Of a stretch of 64,000 bases of DNA, positions 9,099-15,290 are shown piece after piece. Within the stretch, counting starts at the first letter, position 1. Every line of letters starts with the position of its first letter. This stretch comes from an uncultured Bacilli bacterium. Lineage in GTDB: Bacteria; Bacillota_I; Bacilli_A; RFN20; DUOF01. The position numbers and the translations under genes were made by a program. The stretch lies in assembly GCA_934183255.1 (NCBI GenBank), contig CAKPSD010000001.1:124001-188000 (forward strand), written 5' to 3'. The notes under the pieces are model-generated. The model saw only the letters and a program-made list of their open reading frames with translations. It was not told where the DNA came from and searched no databases.

Positions 9099-9839
9099 GT
9101 GCAACAATATTTTGCTAAAAATAAAGTAAATAATGAATTTATTCTTGATGAACAAGATAATTTTCATATAGAAAAAGTTATGAGAATGAAAAATGGAGAT
9201 AATATTCATGTTTCATATAAAGATAAAATTTATGATTGTGAGATTGAATTTATAAAGGGTAAATTAAATATAAAATGTTTAAAAGAAACTCCTGTTAATA
9301 ATGAAATAAATTGTAATGTAACTTTAGTTTATGGGTTACCTAAAGGAGATAAATTTGAATTTGTGGTGCAAAAAGCAAGTGAGTTAGGTGTTACTTCAAT
9401 TGTTCCTTTTGCTGCGAATAGAAGTGTTAGTGTTGTTAGCAAAGATAAAGAAGAGAAGAAACTAGAAAGATGGAATAAAATAGCAAAAGAAGCTAGCGAA
9501 CAGTCTAAAAGAAATAAATTAGTTAAAGTTGAAAAAGTTTGTGATTTAGAAGGTGTTTTAAATTATAAATCTAAACTTAATCTTATTGCCTACGAAGATG
9601 TTAGTAATGAAGGATGTAATAAACTATATAATTTATTAAGCAAAAAGTATGATAGCATTACTATAGTTGTAGGACCTGAAGGTGGATTTGAAGAGAGAGA
9701 AGTAGAATACTTACTAAATAATGGTTTTGAAGTTGTTTCTTTAGGAAAGAGAATTCTTAGAAGTGAAACTGCACCTTTATTTTTATTAAGTGTTATTGGA
9801 TATATGTATGAGTGTGGTGAAGTAAATGAAAAAATTTAA
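9099..9839 (+). CDS. rsmE: 16S rRNA m3U1498 methyltransferase
   Basis: Methylates N3 of U1498 in 16S rRNA using SAM. The SPOUT-fold signature is at the C-terminus: VVGPEGGFEEREVEYL followed by SLGKRILRSETAPLF. An N-terminal PUA-like part begins QQYFAKN. The 246-aa length is normal. The start is GTG at 9099, preceded by GGTGAT. The 3' end overlaps mtaB by 14 bp, so the two are translationally coupled. This order is also found in Bacillus (yqeU-yqeV). Confidence 0.95.
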   Translation: MQQYFAKNKVNNEFILDEQDNFHIEKVMRMKNGDNIHVSYKDKIYDCEIEFIKGKLNIKCLKETPVNNEINCNVTLVYGLPKGDKFEFVVQKASELGVTSIVPFAANRSVSVVSKDKEEKKLERWNKIAKEASEQSKRNKLVKVEKVCDLEGVLNYKSKLNLIAYEDVSNEGCNKLYNLLSKKYDSITIVVGPEGGFEEREVEYLLNNGFEVVSLGKRILRSETAPLFLLSVIGYMYECGEVNEKI

Positions 9840-11133
9840 AATTGTAACATTAGGATGTAAAGTAAATGCATATGAATCTGAAGCAGTTGCTAATATGCTT
9901 GAAGAAAAAGGTTATACTAGAAGTGAAGATGAGGCAGATATAGTTGTAGTTAATACTTGTAGTGTTACATCTACTAGTGATAGTAAATCAAGACAAAGAA
10001 TTAGACATGAAATTAATAATAATCCTAATGCAATTATGTGTATAATGGGATGTTATAGCCAAGTTAAATCTGAGGAAGTTTCTAGTATTAGTGGAGTTAA
10101 TATTGTAATAGGTACTAAATATCGTGACAAGATAGTAGATTTAATTGATGAATTTGAAAAGAATAAAAAGCAAATTATTCATATTGAAGATAGTAATTCT
10201 TTTAAAAAGTTTGAAAATTTAAGTGTAATAGATTATTTTTCTAATACAAGAGCGTATTTAAAAATACAAGATGGATGTAATAATTTCTGTAGTTATTGTA
10301 TTATTCCTTATACTAGAGGTAGAGTTAGATCTAAGGATAAAAATTTAATTATTAAAGAAGCCAACAATTTGGTGAAAAAAGGATATAAAGAATTAGTTTT
10401 AACTGGTATTCATACTGGTGGATATGGATTAGATTTAGATAATTATAGATTTGAAAATTTACTTGAGGATATGGCTAATGAAGTAAAAGGAATATCTAGA
10501 ATTAGAGTGTCTTCTATTGAAATACATGAACTTAATGATCATGTTATTAAATTAATGCAAGATAACAAAATATTTGTTAATCATTTCCATATTCCTTTAC
10601 AATCTGGATGTGATAAGACTTTAAAAGCTATGAATAGAAAATATGATGTTAATTATTTTATTGATAGAGCTAGTATAATAAAAAATAGTTTTAAAGATTG
10701 TAATTTAACTACTGATGTTATTGTAGGTTTTCCTGGAGAAACTGATGAAGATTTTAAAATAACATGTGATAATATAAGAAAAATAGGTTTTACTAAGATT
10801 CATGTTTTTCCGTTTTCTAGTAGAAGTGGCACTGTTGCTTCAAAAATGAAAGATCAAGTTAATGGAGAAATTAAGAAAAAAAGAGTAGAAGAATTAATAA
10901 AACTATCTAAAGAGTTAGGTAAAGAATACTATAGTAAGTTTATTGATAGAAAGCTTGAAGTATTATTTGAAACTTTTGATAAAGAAACTAATATGTTAAC
11001 TGGATATACAAGTAATTATATAAAGGTGCATTGTCCAGGAAATCCAAGTTTACTTAACACACTTGGAAATGTTAAATTATTAGAACTTATAGAAAAAGAT
11101 AATGATTATGAGATGAAAGGGAGGTTATTATAA
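9826..11133 (+). CDS. mtaB: tRNA t6A37 methylthiotransferase MtaB
   Basis: Radical-SAM enzyme that adds a methylthio group to t6A37 of tRNAs reading ANN codons. The N-terminal MTTase domain carries three cluster cysteines (LGCKVN, NTCSVT, MGCYSQ). The radical-SAM cluster motif is DGCNNFCSYC near residue 155. A C-terminal TRAM-like region covers about 370-435. The KIVTLGCKVNAYES opening is typical of MtaB rather than MiaB. It overlaps rsmE upstream and shares one base with the deoC start codon. Confidence 0.95.
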   Translation: MKKFKIVTLGCKVNAYESEAVANMLEEKGYTRSEDEADIVVVNTCSVTSTSDSKSRQRIRHEINNNPNAIMCIMGCYSQVKSEEVSSISGVNIVIGTKYRDKIVDLIDEFEKNKKQIIHIEDSNSFKKFENLSVIDYFSNTRAYLKIQDGCNNFCSYCIIPYTRGRVRSKDKNLIIKEANNLVKKGYKELVLTGIHTGGYGLDLDNYRFENLLEDMANEVKGISRIRVSSIEIHELNDHVIKLMQDNKIFVNHFHIPLQSGCDKTLKAMNRKYDVNYFIDRASIIKNSFKDCNLTTDVIVGFPGETDEDFKITCDNIRKIGFTKIHVFPFSSRSGTVASKMKDQVNGEIKKKRVEELIKLSKELGKEYYSKFIDRKLEVLFETFDKETNMLTGYTSNYIKVHCPGNPSLLNTLGNVKLLELIEKDNDYEMKGRLL

Positions 11134-11792
11134 TGAATTATGCTAGTTACATTGATCATACATTATTAAAGGCTGATGCTACAGAAAAGGATATAAAGAA
11201 ACTTTGTAAAGAAGCTAAAGAGTATGGTTTCTTTAGTGTTTGTGTTAATCCATGTTTTGTAAAGTATGCTAAAAAACAACTTCGCAATAGCGGTGTTAAA
11301 GTATGTACTGTTATTGGATTTCCTTTAGGTGCTAATGTTACTAAAGTTAAGGTTTATGAAGCTAAAAAAGCTATTAGTGATGGTGCAGATGAACTTGATG
11401 TAGTCTTAAATATAGGCAAGTTTAAAGAAAAGAAATATAATTATATTATTAAAGAACTATCTAAAATAGTTAAATTATGTGGTAATAAGTTAATTACTAA
11501 GGTAATAATAGAAACTTGTTATTTAACTAAAGAAGAAATTCTTAAAGCACTTGAAGTAATATATGAAGCAGGAGTCGATTTTGTAAAAACATCTACTGGT
11601 TATGGTAAAGCTGGTGCACAGTTAGATGATGTTAAAATGATAAAGGATGCTTGTAATAATAAATTAAAGATTAAGGCAAGTGGCGGAATCAAAACTTTAG
11701 CACAAGTAAAGGAATTTATTTCAGCTGGTGCTGATAGAATTGGTACTTCTAGTGGAGTTAGTATTGTTACAGAAAAAGAAGAAAACGAATAA
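11133..11792 (+). CDS. deoC: Deoxyribose-phosphate aldolase
   Basis: Cleaves 2-deoxyribose-5-phosphate to glyceraldehyde-3-phosphate and acetaldehyde in deoxynucleoside catabolism. YIDHTLLK opens the TIM barrel. DELDVVLNIG carries the conserved Asp. FVKTSTGYG carries the Schiff-base Lys, and KASGGIK the proton-relay Lys. The 219-aa length is normal. ATG overlaps the mtaB stop by one base. DeoB (phosphopentomutase), which makes its substrate, is encoded separately at 19.8 kb. Confidence 0.95.
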   Translation: MNYASYIDHTLLKADATEKDIKKLCKEAKEYGFFSVCVNPCFVKYAKKQLRNSGVKVCTVIGFPLGANVTKVKVYEAKKAISDGADELDVVLNIGKFKEKKYNYIIKELSKIVKLCGNKLITKVIIETCYLTKEEILKALEVIYEAGVDFVKTSTGYGKAGAQLDDVKMIKDACNNKLKIKASGGIKTLAQVKEFISAGADRIGTSSGVSIVTEKEENE

Positions 11793-11802
11793 ATTTTATT
11801 AA

Positions 11803-11828
11803 AATTTTGCTACAAATAGCACAAAATT
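11803..11828 (+). terminator. Possible terminator after deoC
   Basis: AATTTTG-CTA pairs with TAG-C-CAAAATT around a CAAA loop with one bulged base. The downstream T run is interrupted, so this is a weaker call. Confidence 0.45.
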
Positions 11829-11839
11829 AATTATTTTTG

Positions 11840-11868
11840 TTGATTTTATTAATTTAGTTATATATAAT
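11840..11868 (+). promoter_or_regulatory. Sigma-A-type promoter of rpsU
   Basis: TTGATT (11840-11845), 17-bp spacer, TATAAT (11863-11868). Transcription would start about 35 bp before the rpsU ATG. Confidence 0.7.
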
Positions 11869-11910
11869 CATTAATGGATTAGCTAGTTTGCTTCAGAGGG
11901 AGGGAAATTG

Positions 11911-12090
11911 ATGCCAAAAATAGCAGTACGCGATAATGAGAACTTAGACGATGCATTACGTCGTTTTAAAAGATCAGTATCCAAGGCAGGTACTCTTGCT
12001 GCAGTGAAGAAACGCGAATTCTATGTAAAGCCAGGTGTAAAACGTAAGTTAAAATCACTTGAAGCTCGCAAAAACAAAAGAAGAGATTAA
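11911..12090 (+). CDS. rpsU: 30S ribosomal protein S21
   Basis: A 59-aa basic protein beginning MPKIAVRDNENLDDALRRFK, the S21 signature, with a Lys/Arg-rich tail. ATG at 11911 is chosen over the TTG one codon upstream because GAGGGAGGG is correctly spaced to it. It has its own promoter and terminator. Codon and base use (CGTCGT, CGC) is less AT-biased than in neighbouring genes, as expected for a highly expressed ribosomal gene. Confidence 0.96.
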   Translation: MPKIAVRDNENLDDALRRFKRSVSKAGTLAAVKKREFYVKPGVKRKLKSLEARKNKRRD

Positions 12091-12095
12091 TTAAG

Positions 12096-12118
12096 AATGA
12101 CCATTTGGTCATTTTTTT
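12096..12118 (+). terminator. Intrinsic terminator of rpsU
   Basis: AATGACC (12096-12102), ATTT loop, GGTCATT (12107-12113), T run. Confidence 0.9.
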
Positions 12119-12139
12119 AATATTTTTAATAATTGTGCA

Positions 12140-12145
12140 TATAAT
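12140..12145 (+). promoter_or_regulatory. -10 element of the hflX leader
   Basis: Perfect TATAAT. The -35 region at 17 bp (TTAATA, 12117-12122) is weak. A start near 12152 would place the first hairpin (12151-12174) at the 5' end of the transcript. Confidence 0.5.
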
Positions 12146-12150
12146 AAATG

Positions 12151-12219
12151 TGTAGATAGAAGAAATTATCTACAATACTAGTTAAAAAGGAGAAAGCTGT
12201 ATGTCTTTTTCCTTTTTTT
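12151..12219 (+). promoter_or_regulatory. hflX leader: 5' hairpin plus intrinsic terminator
   Basis: Hairpin 1 is TGTAGATA (12151-12158), an eight-base loop and TATCTACA (12167-12174). Hairpin 2 is a 13-bp stem (12184-12196 with 12205-12217, one G-U pair) ending in a T run, about 40 bp before hflX. Readthrough control of hflX is the natural reading; a free-standing short RNA is the alternative. Confidence 0.65.
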
Positions 12220-12230
12220 ATTTTAATTAA
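12201..12230 (+). CDS. Putative 9-codon leader peptide before hflX
   Basis: AAAGGAG at 12186-12192 is followed eight bases later by ATG at 12201, encoding MSFSFFYFN then TAA. The Shine-Dalgarno sequence forms the left arm of the terminator, the start codon lies in its loop, and the codons run through the right arm and T run. A ribosome on this frame would disrupt the terminator. Because purine-rich stems mimic ribosome-binding sites, chance remains possible. Confidence 0.4.
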   Translation: MSFSFFYFN

Positions 12231-12258
12231 TCATATATAATTTTATTGAGGTAATAGT

Positions 12259-13512
12259 ATGGAAAATAAAGAAAGAGCAGTGCTTGTTGGCGCTAATTTA
12301 AATGATAATAGTGATTTTTTAAATTCAATGATTGAATTAGCTTCGCTTGCTGATGCAATAGATTTAGAAGTGGTTAACTCTATATCGCAAAATGTTAAAG
12401 AAATTACTAATAATTATTATATTGGTAGTGGTAAGGTTAAGGAAATTAAAGATTATATTAAAGGTAAAAATATTGATTTAATTATTTTTAATAATGAACT
12501 TAGTGCCTTACAATTAAAAAATTTAGAAGATGATTTTTATACTAAAGTTATAGATAGAACTATGCTTATTTTAGAAATATTTGCTAGACGAGCTAGAAGT
12601 AAAGAGGCAAAAATTCAAGTAGAACTTGCTAGTTTAGAGTATATGCGTCCTAAACTAATTGGTTCTAACATTAATCTAGATAGGCAAAGAGGTGGAAAAA
12701 ATAAGGGTGTAGGAGAGAAATTTCTAGAGTTAGATAAACGTAAGATAGATAAACAAATTAATGAATTAAAAAAAGAATTAGAAGAAATAGAGAAAAATAA
12801 AGAATTAACTAGTAAACTTAGAAATAGTAGTAGAATTCCTAAAGTAGCACTAGTTGGGTACACTAATGCTGGTAAATCTAGTTTAATGAATTGTATGCTT
12901 AATTTATTTGGAGAAAATGAAGAAAAAGTAGTTTTTGAAAAGGATATGTTATTTGCAACACTAGATACTTCTAGTAGAAAAATTAATGCTTATGGTAAAA
13001 GTTTTATATTATCGGATACAGTTGGGTTTGTTTCTTCTTTACCACATCATTTAGTTAAGGCTTTTAAATCTACTTTAGATGAAGTTAGAAATGCTGATTT
13101 ATTACTTAATGTGATTGATATTACTAGTCCTAATTATTTGAGAGAAAAAGAAGTAACAGAATCTACTTTAAAGGACATTTTAAAAGATGAAAATAAGAAA
13201 ATAATTAATGTATATAGTAAAATTGACTTGCCTACTGGTAATGTAGTTGAATTAAAAGATAATGAAGTATTTGTTTCTAGTAAAAACAATGAGGGAATAG
13301 ATGAATTAGTTAGTATGATTTTAAATACTGTTTTTAGTGATTTAATAGATTGCAAAATGTTTATTCCATATGAAAAATCTAATATTTTATATGAATTAAA
13401 TAAGAATTCTTTTATTAATGTTAAAGAAGAAAGAGATGAAGGTATTTATATTGAAATAGAATGTAGTAAAATTGATTATAAAAAATATAATGAATTTGTT
13501 ATTAAAGAATAA
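12259..13512 (+). CDS. hflX: Ribosome-associated GTPase HflX
   Basis: GTPase that splits or rescues stalled ribosomes, including under heat or antibiotic stress. The N-terminal HflX domain includes the YYIGSGKVKEIKDYI block, and a basic linker contains RGGKNKGVGE. The G domain follows with G1 VGYTNAGKSS, G3 DTVGF and G4-region NVYSKID. The 417-aa length is normal. A TTGAGGTAATAGT site precedes the ATG. The attenuator-like leader just upstream suggests expression is tied to transcription readthrough. Confidence 0.95.
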   Translation: MENKERAVLVGANLNDNSDFLNSMIELASLADAIDLEVVNSISQNVKEITNNYYIGSGKVKEIKDYIKGKNIDLIIFNNELSALQLKNLEDDFYTKVIDRTMLILEIFARRARSKEAKIQVELASLEYMRPKLIGSNINLDRQRGGKNKGVGEKFLELDKRKIDKQINELKKELEEIEKNKELTSKLRNSSRIPKVALVGYTNAGKSSLMNCMLNLFGENEEKVVFEKDMLFATLDTSSRKINAYGKSFILSDTVGFVSSLPHHLVKAFKSTLDEVRNADLLLNVIDITSPNYLREKEVTESTLKDILKDENKKIINVYSKIDLPTGNVVELKDNEVFVSSKNNEGIDELVSMILNTVFSDLIDCKMFIPYEKSNILYELNKNSFINVKEERDEGIYIEIECSKIDYKKYNEFVIKE

Positions 13513-13544
13513 TTTATAGGTTATAATTAGGATAGGTGATTTAA

Positions 13545-13961
13545 ATGAATAGAAAAATATTTTATATTGTACTTGGAGTTATTTTATTTTTATTAGTAGG
13601 TAGTAGTGTTTATACTAATTTCATTTGCAATAATCCTAATATAGTTAATTATATCTTATTAGTTCAAATATTACTTGGGGTTGTATCTGCAATCTTTACT
13701 TTATATGTAGGTAGTAGTGTTTTAACAAATAAAAAGAATTATAAGATAATGTTAATCTCTTTATTGGAAGTATTATTTACACTTATATTAGTTACTTTGA
13801 ATGTTGTGTATGGATATAAAAATGTAATAAATGTGAATGTATATAATGAATATATGGAATATGTTTCTATGTACACTAATATTTATATTTATGGTTTGTT
13901 TGCTTTTGTTTTAAGTTTACTTACACTTAATAGTTTTATAGATTATAAAGTTAAAAATTAA
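13545..13961 (+). CDS. Four-helix membrane protein of unknown function
   Basis: A 138-aa hydrophobic protein with four predicted membrane helices, near residues 5-25, 35-57, 67-90 and 110-132. Connecting loops are short and there are no recognisable motifs. It starts 32 bp after hflX behind GATAGGTGATTT and is followed by a terminator, so it is probably the second gene of the hflX unit. I do not recognise a family. Confidence 0.7.
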   Translation: MNRKIFYIVLGVILFLLVGSSVYTNFICNNPNIVNYILLVQILLGVVSAIFTLYVGSSVLTNKKNYKIMLISLLEVLFTLILVTLNVVYGYKNVINVNVYNEYMEYVSMYTNIYIYGLFAFVLSLLTLNSFIDYKVKN

Positions 13962-13980
13962 CATGTTGTTTATAAATAGT

Positions 13981-14008
13981 AAAAAGTTCTTATTTTAAGG
14001 GCTTTTTT
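13981..14008 (+). terminator. Intrinsic terminator of the hflX unit
   Basis: AAAAAGTTCTTA pairs with TAAGGGCTTTTTT (two G-U pairs) around a short T loop, ending in a T run. Confidence 0.8.
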
Positions 14009-14029
14009 ATTATATTTATTAAAACTTCT

Positions 14030-14059
14030 TTGACAAAATATTACAAAAAAATATATAAT
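14030..14059 (+). promoter_or_regulatory. Consensus sigma-A promoter of spo0A
   Basis: TTGACA (14030-14035), 18-bp spacer, TATAAT (14054-14059): full consensus hexamers. Predicted start near 14066, giving a leader of about 140 bases. Confidence 0.75.
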
Positions 14060-14080
14060 TTAAACATAAGTGTTTAAATT
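14057..14080 (+). promoter_or_regulatory. Operator-like perfect inverted repeat over the spo0A start site
   Basis: AATTTAAACA (14057-14066), TAAG, TGTTTAAATT (14071-14080): 10-bp perfect arms. It overlaps the -10 element and the predicted start site, an ideal repressor position. No T run follows, so it is not a terminator. Confidence 0.55.
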
Positions 14081-14081
14081 A

Positions 14082-14098
14082 TGTCGTAATGTGTCGAT
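14082..14098 (+). promoter_or_regulatory. Tandem Spo0A-box-like sites
   Basis: TGTCGTA (14082-14088) and TGTCGAT (14092-14098) each match the 0A box TGTCGAA at six of seven positions. They are 10 bp apart in the same orientation, one helical turn. Just downstream of the predicted start, they suggest autorepression. Confidence 0.5.
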
Positions 14099-14208
14099 AA
14101 TCTTTTTAATGATATTCTTTTTATAATTAATGGTCTAGATTTGTTTGTATATTTTTGTAATAAAACATATACTTTTTTTGTATTGTGTTTAAAGAGAGGG
14201 GAAAATGT

Positions 14209-15039
14209 ATGAAACAAATTAATCTTCTTGTAGCTGAAAATAATCCAACATTACAAGAAGAAATAAAAAAAAGGTTTAAGTGTGAGGAGAGTATCAATTT
14301 ATTAGATATTGTTAGTGATGGAAAGGAATGCTTAGAAAAGGTTGCTATTAATACTAATATTGATGTATTAGTACTTGATTCTGTTTTACCTACTATAGAT
14401 GGTTTTGAATTAATTAAAAGAATAAAAAATAATTATAAGAGTTCTGTTAAGAAAATTATTGTAACTTCAGGATTAATTAATGATTGTTTGCTAGAATTCT
14501 TAAATGAATATGGAATCGATTTATTAATAATGAAACCATATAATATGGATGCTTTAGTTTCTAAAGTTAAAACATTAATTAATGGTTATCCTAACAATAA
14601 TTATTCTTTAAAAATAAATAATACTGCTAGTGAAAGCGAAGAAGATTTTTCTAAAAATAAATTATTAAATGATATTACTCATATTTTGCATGAAGTAGGA
14701 ATACCTGCTCATATTAAAGGATACAATTACTTAAGAACTGGAATAGAAGAAATGTATTATTCTACTGATATGCAAGGTAAAATTACTAAAGCTTTATATC
14801 CTTTTATTGCAAGAAAGTATTCTACCACTTCTTCACGTGTTGAAAGAGCAATTAGACATGCAATAGAAGTAGCATGGAATAGAGGTAATGTGGATTCTAT
14901 TGATGATATATTTGGTTATACTATAAATGCATATAAAGCTAAGCCTACTAACTCTGAATTTATTTCTATGATTGCAGATAGATTAAAATTACAAAACAAT
15001 CTTCAAAAACAAAATGAATATTACATTAAATCAATTTAA
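14209..15039 (+). CDS. spo0A: Sporulation master regulator Spo0A
   Basis: Response regulator that switches on sporulation genes when phosphorylated. The receiver domain (1-125) has phospho-acceptor Asp57, Thr86 and Lys109. The C-terminal DNA-binding domain (about 160-270) is strongly conserved: HEVGIPAHIKGYNYLR, SRVERAIRHAIEVAW and KPTNSEFI, the Spo0A-specific signature. ATG at 14209 is used because GAGAGGGGAAAA precedes it; the longer frame from 14185 lacks a site. The Asp10-Asp11 pair of B. subtilis Spo0A is Glu10-Asn11 here, so one Mg2+-ligand acid is lost. The gene is monocistronic, with its own promoter and terminator. Confidence 0.95.
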   Translation: MKQINLLVAENNPTLQEEIKKRFKCEESINLLDIVSDGKECLEKVAINTNIDVLVLDSVLPTIDGFELIKRIKNNYKSSVKKIIVTSGLINDCLLEFLNEYGIDLLIMKPYNMDALVSKVKTLINGYPNNNYSLKINNTASESEEDFSKNKLLNDITHILHEVGIPAHIKGYNYLRTGIEEMYYSTDMQGKITKALYPFIARKYSTTSSRVERAIRHAIEVAWNRGNVDSIDDIFGYTINAYKAKPTNSEFISMIADRLKLQNNLQKQNEYYIKSI

Positions 15040-15064
15040 GTGAGGGTTTGACTTCACTTTTTTT
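15038..15064 (+). terminator. Intrinsic terminator of spo0A
   Basis: AAGTGAGG (15038-15045), GTTTGA loop, CTTCACTT (15052-15059), T run. The stem overlaps the stop codon. Confidence 0.85.
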
Positions 15065-15146
15065 ATTTAAAATATATTTTATTAAATAATAAAAAGGTAT
15101 TTTTTTTTATAATAATTAATATAATTATTTAGAATTTTATTCATTT

Positions 15147-15157
15147 ATTTGCCAAAT
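15147..15157 (+). promoter_or_regulatory. Operator-like site O1 upstream of the lipoprotein promoter
   Basis: ATTTGCCAAAT, a palindrome about a central base. The matching site O2 lies at 15242-15252. Confidence 0.45.
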
Positions 15158-15200
15158 AAATTCTATTTTGATGGCTTTAGATACAATTTTTATAGTAATT

Positions 15201-15231
15201 TTGTTAGTTTTGGAAATTCATATGTTAAAAT
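15201..15231 (+). promoter_or_regulatory. Putative promoter of the collagen-like lipoprotein
   Basis: TTGTTA (15201-15206), 19-bp spacer, and an extended -10 TGTTAAAAT (15223-15231). Start expected near 15238. Confidence 0.5.
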
Positions 15232-15241
15232 ATATATATCA

Positions 15242-15252
15242 ATTTGGCAAAT
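15242..15252 (+). promoter_or_regulatory. Operator-like site O2 just downstream of the promoter
   Basis: ATTTGGCAAAT, the exact reverse complement of O1 and palindromic about its centre. It lies a few bases after the predicted start, where a bound repressor would block RNA polymerase. Confidence 0.45.
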
Positions 15253-15290
15253 ATGTGATGCTTAATTTTTAAAAGATAGGGGGAATAATA

